This document shows, piece by piece, positions 1-4,696 of a DNA stretch of 6,585 bases (position 1 is the stretch's first letter; every line of letters starts with the position of its first letter). The notes under the pieces are model-generated. The model was not told the origin of the DNA and made no database searches. It saw only the letters and a program-made list of their open reading frames with translations. Position numbers and translations under genes: made by a program. Source of the DNA: Propionibacterium sp. (lineage in GTDB: Bacteria > Actinomycetota > Actinomycetes > Actinomycetales > Actinomycetaceae). Location: assembly GCA_030460725.1 (NCBI GenBank), contig JAKECL010000113.1, positions 1 to 6,585 on the forward strand, in the 5' to 3' direction.

Positions 1-6
1 GAACAC

Positions 7-83
7 TGGTGCCCCGACCGGGGCTTGAACCCGGGACCGACGGATTATGAGTCCGCTGCTCTGACCGACTGAGCTATCGGGGC
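7..83 (-). tRNA. tRNA-Met (anticodon CAU), CCA encoded
   Basis: Read on the minus strand, the gene folds into a full cloverleaf. The acceptor stem GCCCCGA (83-77) pairs with TCGGGGC (17-11), the discriminator is A (10), and the CCA end is encoded (9-7). The anticodon loop is CTCATAA, giving anticodon CAU. The T arm carries the standard GGTTCAAGCC-type loop. A G1-C72 pair argues against the initiator tRNA, which normally has a mismatch at 1-72. An elongator tRNA-Met is therefore most likely. A tRNA-Ile whose CAU is modified to lysidine cannot be excluded from sequence alone. The gene diverges from the hypothetical gene starting at 189. Confidence 0.95.
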
Positions 84-175
84 GGGTCAATGCTAGCTGT
101 TTCGGGACCCCGGGCATTGCAACGCTGCTGCGGGAACCGCCCTCGTCCGTACTGCTCCTGGGCCCGGCCCACCAC

Positions 176-181
176 TACGCT
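176..181 (+). promoter_or_regulatory. candidate -10 element of a leaderless mRNA
   Basis: The hexamer TACGCT lies 7 bases before the ATG at 189, so transcription would begin at or next to the start codon. No purine-rich ribosome binding site precedes this ATG, which fits a leaderless transcript of the kind common in actinobacteria. No good -35 hexamer is visible. This is inference from spacing and the TANNNT pattern. Confidence 0.4.
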
Positions 182-188
182 GGTCGCC

Positions 189-677
189 ATGGCAGCAGCA
201 CACACCGTCCCCGACCATCTCTCCCACTTCCTTCCGCACAGCGACCGTCGAGCCACTGCCGAGGAGCTCGGTGACGGGCGTTGGTTGGTGGCCGGACGCC
301 ACGCTGTGGTCGTGGTGGGGGAGGAGGGAGTCGTGGACTCAGGCATGTGGTACGAGGTCCAGCACGTGCGCTGGGACTCCGCGAGCCGTGACCTCACACT
401 CACCTGGGTCGACCCCGGCCGCCCTCCGCTGGTGGTCCGGATGCTCACCACCGACCCCGCGGCCTTCATGGGCGAGGTCACGGGCAAGGTCACCCACTCT
501 CTGGTCGTCCAGAAGTCGGCCGTGGTCGGCGGCACGACCGTCACCGCAGCCGTGCGGAGGCGCGACGACGGAGCGCTCTTCTCCACACTGGTCGCCGATG
601 GGCCCCTGGACGAGGGCGGACGCCAGTTGGCCGATGCACTGGAGAGCGAGGTCCGGGACGGTGTGGGACTGGATTGA
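189..677 (+). CDS. conserved-looking hypothetical protein, probably beta-rich
   Basis: The product is 162 residues, with no signal peptide, membrane segment or metal-binding cluster. Residues 20-135 alternate hydrophobic strands with charged turns, including WLVAGRHAVVVV (32-43), MWYEVQHVRWD (53-63), LTLTWVD (69-75) and VTAAVRRRDDGALF (118-131). The last 25 residues look helical and acidic. This pattern recalls small actinobacterial proteins with a beta-sandwich or PH-like fold and a W-x-x-V-x-x-x-x-WD signature, but I recognise no named family. The frame is open from 90, inside the tRNA promoter region. I chose ATG 189 because a -10-like hexamer sits 7 bases upstream, and because the extra 33 upstream residues are Cys/Arg-rich and look non-coding. 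It stands alone between two tRNA genes. The large open frame antisense to it (74-784) is a GC-rich shadow. Confidence 0.75.
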   Translation: MAAAHTVPDHLSHFLPHSDRRATAEELGDGRWLVAGRHAVVVVGEEGVVDSGMWYEVQHVRWDSASRDLTLTWVDPGRPPLVVRMLTTDPAAFMGEVTGKVTHSLVVQKSAVVGGTTVTAAVRRRDDGALFSTLVADGPLDEGGRQLADALESEVRDGVGLD

Positions 678-685
678 GGGCACGG

Positions 686-726
686 AGTGCCGACGAGCGT
701 CCAGTGGCACCCCTCACATCGGCACT
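686..726 (+). terminator. weak candidate terminator hairpin after the hypothetical gene
   Basis: AGTGCCGA (686-693) and TCGGCACT (719-726) form an 8-bp perfect inverted repeat with a 25-base loop, starting 9 bases after the stop codon. It is followed by GTTTAC rather than a run of T. The long loop makes this a weak call. It is placed where a terminator would be expected, before the promoter of the tRNA-Asn gene. Confidence 0.25.
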
Positions 727-767
727 GTTTACGCGCGATCGTGAGTCCTCTGCCACGTCCCGTGGAT

Positions 768-797
768 TTGCCGCCCGGGGGCACGGGTCGCTAACAT
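768..797 (+). promoter_or_regulatory. candidate promoter of the tRNA-Asn gene
   Basis: TTGCCG (768-773) and TAACAT (792-797) are separated by 18 bp, and each matches the sigma-70-type consensus at four of six positions. The predicted start near 804 lies about 10 bases before the mature 5' end of the tRNA, a normal 5' leader for RNase P to remove. Confidence 0.45.
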
Positions 798-813
798 CGT
801 CCACGCACGACAT

Positions 814-888
814 TCCGGCGTAGCTCAACGGCAGAGCATCCGACTGTTAATCGGACGGTTACTGGTTCGAATCCAGTCGCCGGAGCCA
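814..888 (+). tRNA. tRNA-Asn (anticodon GUU), CCA encoded
   Basis: The acceptor stem TCCGGCG (814-820) pairs with CGCCGGA (878-884), the discriminator is G (885), and CCA (886-888) is encoded. The D arm contains TAGCTCAACGGCAGAGCA. The anticodon loop CTGTTAA gives GUU, and the T arm reads CTGGTTCGAATCCAG. All arms are intact, so this should be a functional asparagine tRNA. It has its own candidate promoter upstream and a strong hairpin terminator directly after the CCA end. Confidence 0.97.
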
Positions 889-890
889 GT

Positions 891-926
891 GGCCCCCGAC
901 CCATCAGGGTCGGGGGCTCCTTCGTC
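891..926 (+). terminator. hairpin terminator of tRNA-Asn
   Basis: GCCCCCGACCC (892-902) and GGGTCGGGGGC (907-917) form a perfect 11-bp stem with an ATCA loop. A G-U pair (891/918) can extend it by one. The tail TCCTTCGTCTTC is T-rich only in part, as usual in high-GC bacteria. It begins 3 bases after the tRNA CCA end. Its core recurs in the hairpin at 1377-1418. Confidence 0.85.
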
Positions 927-960
927 TTCAGGAGCCTTTCCGGTCTCAAGCCAGCCCGAA

Positions 961-966
961 TAGGGT
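961..966 (+). promoter_or_regulatory. candidate -10 element of a leaderless mRNA
   Basis: TAGGGT lies 6 bases before ATG 973, the spacing that puts the transcription start on the A of the start codon. A weak TTTCCG (937-942) stands 18 bp upstream as a possible -35. The bases between, GGTGGTGCC, could also be read as a poor ribosome binding site for a leadered mRNA, so the two readings compete. Confidence 0.4.
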
Positions 967-972
967 GGTGCC

Positions 973-1296
973 ATGAGCGGATCGATTCTCGACGACCTGA
1001 AGACTGCCACCGGCGGCCGAATTGATCCTGACCTCTCGGGTATCGGTGAGGACTGGATCGATGTCTGGGAGCCAATCCTCGACCAGATCGTCGAGGAGGA
1101 GATCGAGCTCCCCGAGGACCTGCGGATCCGTTTCGCCGCAGTCGTTGCTGACCACCTCGACGCATGGTCCGACTACGGTGACGACGAACTCATGCTGTGG
1201 CGTGCCAGGGAGAATTTCCCGAAGTTCCTGGACCTCTCCCCGAAGATCCCGGACCCGCGGCGCGGGACCGCCGATCCTGCCGGGGACGGTCACTGA
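973..1296 (+). CDS. small, very acidic protein of unknown function
   Basis: The product is 107 residues, of which about 27 are Asp or Glu against about 10 Lys or Arg, so it is strongly negative. Residues 25-65 (GEDWIDVWEPILDQIVEEEI and onward to the VVADHLDAW segment) look helical and amphipathic, with several Trp. The tail from about residue 89 is Pro/Gly/Asp-rich and probably disordered. There is no signal peptide, membrane segment, Cys or recognisable motif, and I recognise no family. The gene is monocistronic, isolated by hairpin terminators on both sides, with a -10-like hexamer 6 bases before its ATG. High acidity could suit a protein that binds a basic partner or mimics nucleic acid, but that is speculation. 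Confidence 0.7.
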   Translation: MSGSILDDLKTATGGRIDPDLSGIGEDWIDVWEPILDQIVEEEIELPEDLRIRFAAVVADHLDAWSDYGDDELMLWRARENFPKFLDLSPKIPDPRRGTADPAGDGH

Positions 1297-1376
1297 CAGC
1301 CCTGACCACCACGCGGCGATCGGGGCTCCGACACCCCCGGGAGTTTCCGCCACACTTCCTGGCAGGGCAGTGATGG

Positions 1377-1418
1377 ACGTAGGAGCCCCCGACCTTGAGC
1401 GGTCGGGGGCTCCTACGT
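1377..1418. terminator. bidirectional terminator between convergent genes
   Basis: An 18-bp perfect stem runs from 1377-1394 (ACGTAGGAGCCCCCGACC) to 1401-1418, with the loop TTGAGC. It sits 80 bases after the stop of the acidic protein and 39 bases beyond the stop of the convergent marR-type gene. There is no T run on either side. The outer ACGTAGGA/TCCTACGT part gives a few A/T-ending bases on both strands. The length and perfection of the stem and its place between converging genes support termination in both directions. Confidence 0.85.
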
Positions 1419-1457
1419 GTGCGGCTACCGTCGTGTCCGGTGGGAGCCATGGGTGAC

Positions 1458-2492
1458 TCAGGCCCAGGCGGGACCTCCCATGCGGAAGGGGTTCCGAGCC
1501 CATCGGCGTCGGTCATGGCCGTGCTCGCGCCACCCGCGCCCACGTCCGGAGTCATCGAAGGCATCCCGGTCACGACGGCCGGACGCAGCCTCCGGTCCCT
1601 CGGGTCGATCCCAGTCGGGATTGCGGGGCTCACCCTCCCACGGGCCGCGCGGGGGTCCGGCCTGCCAACGCGGGCCGGTGCCCTCCCATGCGGGTCCCGC
1701 TTCCTCCCAGCGAGGTCCGCGGCCGGCGTGCCCACCGTGGCCGTGACCGTGGCCATCGCCATGGTGGGGCCCACCACCTCGGCGCCCGCCATCGCGGGGA
1801 CCGCGCGGTCCGGGCTCCCCGTCGGCATCGATGAGTGCCTGCGAGACCTTGCCGGCCAGGCGTGCGAACTCGACACGCTCCCCTTCCTCCAGGACATCGA
1901 AGGGGTCATCCCCCTCCGCACCGGAACGGGCGGCCTCCTCGGCTGCTCCGCGACCCTCAGCCGTCAGACTCACCAGGGTGGATCGGCGGTCCTGCTCATC
2001 GCGTTGCCGGGTGACCAGTCCTGCGTGCTCCAGTTTGCGCAGCAGCTCGCTGAGCGACTGGGGGCGGACGCCCAACAGGTAGGCCAGGTCCTTCTGCCCC
2101 AGCGGTTCGCGCAGAGCCAGAAGGGCGAGAACCCGACCCTGACCGACCCTCGTGCTGCGCCCATGACGACCGGACCGGGTGAGGTGTTCGTGACGCATGA
2201 GCAGTCGACCCAGGCGCATGGTCGTGCGTGACAACGAGTCTGCATCCGGGGTCGGCGTGCCCGGTTCCATGTCCGGGTCGCCCGTGCGTGCGGCGGGGTC
2301 CCTGCTCGGCCTGCCTGCGGGGTCGGCGACGGGGCGGGCGTCCTCCGCCTCTTCAGCCAGGTCGGGTGCCGCCGGAGGCTCCGGCAGCTCCGGGGGCTGG
2401 GCCAGGTCCGGCGGTTCGGACATCTTGGGCGGCTCGGGTGGCCGGGGCTCTTCGGGGGTCTTCCCGGAAGCTGTGTTCGTGTATGTGTCCAT
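1458..2492 (-). CDS. MarR-family transcriptional regulator with long disordered extensions
   Basis: The product is 344 residues, about twice the usual MarR length. Residues 85-225 are the MarR core. A dimerisation helix runs at about 86-105, and a winged helix at about 113-183. The recognition helix is around QSLSELLRKLEHAGLV (145-160). The wing carries the family signature DEQDRRSTLVSLTAEG (165-180). The N-terminal extension (1-85) is rich in Pro, Glu and Asp. The tail (226-344) has a His-rich stretch GPHHGDGHGHGHGGH (241-255), then spaced GPxW-type units (259-285), then Arg-rich sequence. The start is well supported: AGGAGGT lies 6 bases before the ATG, with a promoter behind it. Two AGGTACCT sites in that promoter suggest it represses itself. 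No transporter or enzyme that it might control lies beside it in the window, and its ligand is unknown. The His-rich tail could bind metal, but this is inference. Confidence 0.92.
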   Translation of the reverse strand: MDTYTNTASGKTPEEPRPPEPPKMSEPPDLAQPPELPEPPAAPDLAEEAEDARPVADPAGRPSRDPAARTGDPDMEPGTPTPDADSLSRTTMRLGRLLMRHEHLTRSGRHGRSTRVGQGRVLALLALREPLGQKDLAYLLGVRPQSLSELLRKLEHAGLVTRQRDEQDRRSTLVSLTAEGRGAAEEAARSGAEGDDPFDVLEEGERVEFARLAGKVSQALIDADGEPGPRGPRDGGRRGGGPHHGDGHGHGHGGHAGRGPRWEEAGPAWEGTGPRWQAGPPRGPWEGEPRNPDWDRPEGPEAASGRRDRDAFDDSGRGRGWREHGHDRRRWARNPFRMGGPAWA

Positions 2493-2498
2493 GAGTGG

Positions 2499-2505
2499 AC
2501 CTCCT
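2499..2505 (-). promoter_or_regulatory. ribosome binding site of the MarR-family gene
   Basis: On the minus strand this reads AGGAGGT, 6 bases before the ATG. It is a near-perfect Shine-Dalgarno sequence and the strongest in the window. It fixes the start at 2492 and so shows that the unusual Pro-rich N-terminus is translated, rather than beginning at an internal Met nearer the winged helix. Confidence 0.9.
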
Positions 2506-2510
2506 AAGTG

Positions 2511-2545
2511 TGTAGGTACCTGATGATTATGGACAGGTACCTACA
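2511..2545. promoter_or_regulatory. probable MarR-family operator, two AGGTACCT sites in a 12-bp inverted repeat
   Basis: TGTAGGTACCTG (2511-2522) and CAGGTACCTACA (2534-2545) are perfect inverted repeats separated by 11 bp. Each arm also contains the self-palindrome AGGTACCT, and the two palindrome centres are exactly 21 bp apart, two helical turns, so two dimers could bind on the same face of the DNA. One site lies between the -35 and -10 hexamers of the promoter and the other covers the predicted transcription start. This is the expected layout for repression by the adjacent regulator. Confidence 0.85.
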
Positions 2546-2555
2546 TATCTGTCAA
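2526..2555 (-). promoter_or_regulatory. promoter of the MarR-family gene
   Basis: On the minus strand TTGACA (2555-2550) is a perfect -35 hexamer. CATAAT (2531-2526) matches the -10 consensus at five of six positions, and the spacer is 18 bp. Transcription should start near 2519, giving a leader of about 27 bases that carries the ribosome binding site. It is the best sigma-70-type promoter in the window, and an operator overlaps it. Confidence 0.85.
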
Positions 2556-2625
2556 GAGGTGCCTGGGACCCCGCGCATTCCGCAGTCTCCGGAGCGCGGA
2601 TCCGTGCCTCGGAAGCGCCTGAGCC

Positions 2626-2662
2626 GGGCCGGGCTGTGCCGGGCTGGGCTGGGCCGGCGGGG
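2626..2662 (+). repeat. G-rich repeat, putative G-quadruplex
   Basis: Seven runs of three or four G (starting at 2626, 2631, 2641, 2646, 2651 and 2659, with the last being four G; an eighth two-G run lies inside the last loop) are separated by loops of 2, 7, 2, 2 and 5 bases. Strictly, six tracts of at least three G meet the G3+N1-7 rule where four are enough. The G-rich strand is the plus strand, so RNA of the minus-strand genes would be C-rich here. It lies about 70 bp upstream of the MarR-family promoter. Confidence 0.6.
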
Positions 2663-2812
2663 AGGTGTCGACGGCAGGAACAGTGGGGGAGGAGAGCACG
2701 GCTCGCGGGGGGCAACAGTCGCCGTGTGATGCACGCCCGAGCGATGTCAGTGGCGTCGCGGGGCGGATCCTGTCCAGAACCGTTGTGGGGTCCGATCCCC
2801 CAGGTGTGTACC

Positions 2813-2835
2813 AGCGCGTCCGTGTCCCGGGCGCT
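2813..2835 (-). terminator. weak candidate terminator of the lipoprotein gene
   Basis: AGCGC (2813-2817) and GCGCT (2831-2835), together with CCG (2820-2822) and CGG (2828-2830), form an 8-bp stem with a two-base bulge and a five-base loop. It starts 6 bases after the stop codon on the minus strand. No T run follows. A second small stem, TGGGG/CCCCA at 2786-2802, lies just beyond. Placement is right, but the signal is weak. Confidence 0.3.
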
Positions 2836-2841
2836 TCAGCC

Positions 2842-4149
2842 TCACTGCGCAGCAGTACCCGGCAGCGCACCCGGCAAGGCGTCACCGGAGGTGAACCAGG
2901 TGTTGAGGTCCTGCGTGACCAGTGTGACGCCGTAGCGCCGCACATCCTCGGACTCGGAGGTGAAGAGGTCGAGGTCTGCGCTGAGCACCGCTGCATCGAG
3001 TTCGGCGATGGTCGACTCCGAGAGCCTGCAACGCTCCTCACGCGTGTCCGCCACTCCCGCATCCAGTGCGGCGCTGGCGCGGGTGAGCAGCCGGTCGGCC
3101 CGTGGGGAGGCGTCGTCGATGGACCTGTCGACCACTCCTGCTCGCGGCAGCGTCTGAGCCACGCAGTCCCAGGTGCGCACCGCAGCGGCGAGCTCCGGGG
3201 AGGTCTGGATGTCCTCCGTCAGGGAAGGGGCGGCTGTGCCACCCGACTGGGTGTCGGTGCCCGCGTCCGAGGTGTCGCCCTCCCCACTTCCCGACTCCGA
3301 GCCCTGTGGGTCCCCTGACTGTGCTCGGTGCCCATCCCCCTCCGCAGAACCCGCCACCGCGCCGTCAGCCAACACCTCGGCGCCGGAGCGCGGACCCTCC
3401 AGCAGATGCGCCAGGTCCCAGCCCCCACCCTCCGTGCCCGAACGGCGCAGGATGTCGGTCAGGCGGGCGTCGAGCACGCCGACCTGTGCGAGTCCTGCAT
3501 CCAGGTCGACGTCATAGGCATCAGCCAAGGACCGTGCCGACACGAGTCTGCCCAGGGCCACGGAGGCCACGGTCCGGGCCTGCGCGCCATCGATGTCGGG
3601 ATCCGTTGCGGCTGCGAGGTCTCGCTGGGCCGACAGGGCCATCCACGTCGCGAACTCCCCGACCTCCAGGGGCGCATCGGCGACGGGCGCCGGAGCCTGC
3701 GCGTCCTGTGGGGTCACACCGTTCCATGGGTCCCACAGTCCTCCCAGTGCCTCCAGGCGTGTGGAGGAGTCCTGGGCCACCGCGTCCAGTGCGGTGCGGC
3801 ACTCCTGGCAGGACGCAACCCGTTGCGACAGTGACTGTGCGCGCGTGGCCGCCGCGGACTCGGACCGGGCCGCCGCATCGCGCAGCCGTGCAGACCCGGA
3901 GAGCTCCGGGAGCGCCCCGGGTGCGGTCTCCAGCCTCAGGTCGCACCCCGAGACCACCCCACCCGCACATACCAGCGCGAGGATCAACGGAGTCGCCCTC
4001 GCCACCAGCGGGGAGCGTCGGGTGCGGCGGCCACCGGTGGTGACCCCGACGCGAGTGGTGTCCGCATCCGGTTCGGTTCCGTCTGTGGTGGGGTCATCAC
4101 CCGCGATCTGACCGCGGTGGACGGGGAGCAGGGGGCGAGGAGTCACCAC
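2842..4149 (-). CDS. putative secreted lipoprotein, divergent from rimP
   Basis: The product is 435 residues from GTG 4149. A basic stretch (RRTRR, 41-45) precedes a hydrophobic segment, PLILALVCAGGVV (54-66), and a lipobox VSGC with the lipid-bearing Cys at 69. The protein should therefore be exported and anchored to the membrane. The mature part has two mostly helical, Ala-rich regions (about 85-235 and 315-420). They are joined by a Gly/Ser/Asp-rich linker (about 262-306). Four Cys, a CQEC pair at 114/117 plus 329 and 374, could form disulfides outside the cell. Other actinobacteria often carry a lipoprotein or ferritin-like (DUF4439) gene divergent from rimP, but I do not see clear ferritin-like motifs. 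The start is uncertain: no ATG is available. GTG 4149 and 4146 have only a weak GGGA site, and GTG 4005 would give a more usual 20-residue signal peptide. The frame stays open upstream through rimP, which is a shadow. Confidence 0.72.
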   Translation of the reverse strand: MVTPRPLLPVHRGQIAGDDPTTDGTEPDADTTRVGVTTGGRRTRRSPLVARATPLILALVCAGGVVSGCDLRLETAPGALPELSGSARLRDAAARSESAAATRAQSLSQRVASCQECRTALDAVAQDSSTRLEALGGLWDPWNGVTPQDAQAPAPVADAPLEVGEFATWMALSAQRDLAAATDPDIDGAQARTVASVALGRLVSARSLADAYDVDLDAGLAQVGVLDARLTDILRRSGTEGGGWDLAHLLEGPRSGAEVLADGAVAGSAEGDGHRAQSGDPQGSESGSGEGDTSDAGTDTQSGGTAAPSLTEDIQTSPELAAAVRTWDCVAQTLPRAGVVDRSIDDASPRADRLLTRASAALDAGVADTREERCRLSESTIAELDAAVLSADLDLFTSESEDVRRYGVTLVTQDLNTWFTSGDALPGALPGTAAQ

Positions 4150-4173
4150 CGAATCATCCCACGGGGCTGCGGG

Positions 4174-4179
4174 TACGAT
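4174..4179 (+). promoter_or_regulatory. candidate -10 element of the rimP operon
   Basis: TACGAT matches the -10 consensus at four of six positions, including the key T, A and final T. It would start transcription near 4186, about 33 bases before the rimP start. No convincing -35 hexamer is visible at 17-18 bp. The 69-bp gap to the divergent lipoprotein start means the two promoters would overlap. Confidence 0.35.
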
Positions 4180-4218
4180 GGCACCCACTGCCGTGTCGTC
4201 CAGATGAAGGAGCCCCCA

Positions 4219-4689
4219 GTGGCCGCCCCCCGAGAATCCGCCACCCTGCGCAGCCTGCTTGAGGGTGTGGTCGCCGAGTCGGGACTCGCCCTGGACTCCG
4301 TGGTCGAACTCCACCAGAACGGCAGCCCTGTCGTCCGCGTCGTCGTCGATGTCACCGGGGAGGAGGGCGAGGTGGACTCCGACACACTTGCCGCCGTCTC
4401 CCGTGCGGTCTCCAAGGCCATGGACGCTGCCGATCCCATCGACGGGGAGTACCTGCTGGAGGTCTCCACCCCCGGCGCGGAGCGCGAACTCACCCGTCCG
4501 CGCCACTGGCGGCGCGCCCTGGGGCGTCTGGTGCACATCAAGCTGCGCGAGGGCGACGCCCTGACGGGGCGCCTGGTCGAGGTGGGCGAGGGGAGTGTGA
4601 CCGTGGAGATCGACGGGCAGCCGACTACGATCGCACTGGAAAACGTGAAGAAGGCGCGTCCGCGCGTCGAGTTCGGTTCGGAGGAGTGA
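4219..4689 (+). CDS. rimP: ribosome maturation factor RimP
   Basis: RimP is a cytoplasmic protein that binds the free 30S subunit and is needed for its efficient late assembly. The product is 156 residues, the usual length. The N-terminal domain (about 5-85) contains VVRVVVDV (38-45) and the family hallmark YLLEVSTPGAERELTRPRHW (78-97). The C-terminal Sm-like domain (about 98-150) ends in IALENVKKARPRVEF. I chose GTG 4219 because AAGGAG (4207-4212) lies 6 bases before it. An ATG at 4204 would add five residues but has no such site. The gene is first in the rimP-nusA-ylxR-infB operon and ends 7 bases before nusA, so translation is probably coupled. Confidence 0.96.
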   Translation: MAAPRESATLRSLLEGVVAESGLALDSVVELHQNGSPVVRVVVDVTGEEGEVDSDTLAAVSRAVSKAMDAADPIDGEYLLEVSTPGAERELTRPRHWRRALGRLVHIKLREGDALTGRLVEVGEGSVTVEIDGQPTTIALENVKKARPRVEFGSEE

Positions 4690-4696
4690 GTCGACC

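Larger units (their letters stand above)
2556..2841. other. gene-free stretch between the MarR promoter and the lipoprotein gene
   Basis: Together with the promoter region this makes 349 bases without a convincing gene. The open frames here on both strands lack plausible starts with ribosome binding sites and read as Arg/Pro/Ser-rich shadow protein. It holds a G-rich repeat (2626-2662), a weak imperfect hairpin at 2571-2599 (CCGCGC/GCGCGG arms), a small stem TGGGG/CCCCA (2786-2802), and a possible terminator just after the lipoprotein stop codon. I see no RNA gene of a known family here. Confidence 0.6.

Noticed and set aside
90..125. Possible promoter of tRNA-Met on the minus strand: TTGCAA followed by TAGCAT (95-90).
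   Set aside because: The spacing is 21 bp, too long, and TAGCAT would start transcription almost exactly at the mature 5' end. I could not support a specific promoter here.
74..784. A 236-residue open frame on the minus strand opposite the hypothetical gene.
   Set aside because: Its product is Ser/Thr/Arg/Pro-rich low-complexity sequence typical of an antisense shadow. It runs into the tRNA-Met gene and has no ribosome binding site.
1395..2231. A 278-residue plus-strand open frame opposite the MarR-family gene.
   Set aside because: It begins inside the bidirectional terminator, has no ribosome binding site and no recognisable domain. The minus strand encodes a clear MarR core.
2571..2599. 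Imperfect hairpin CCGCGC/GCGCGG upstream of the MarR promoter as a terminator.
   Set aside because: Internal mismatches, a long loop and no T run. Such stems are common by chance in DNA this rich in G and C.
2731..2813. tRNA-like 3' half: a TGGGG/CCCCA stem with loop TCCGATC, a 7-base strand and ACCA, with GCACGCC at 2731-2737 able to pair as an acceptor stem and an anticodon-like loop CTGTCCA.
   Set aside because: The T loop has C where T55 is required, position 8 is C, the anticodon stem has a mismatch with a pyrimidine at 37, and there are about five surplus bases between the acceptor, D and anticodon arms. It does not make a cloverleaf and is most likely chance, at best an old relic.
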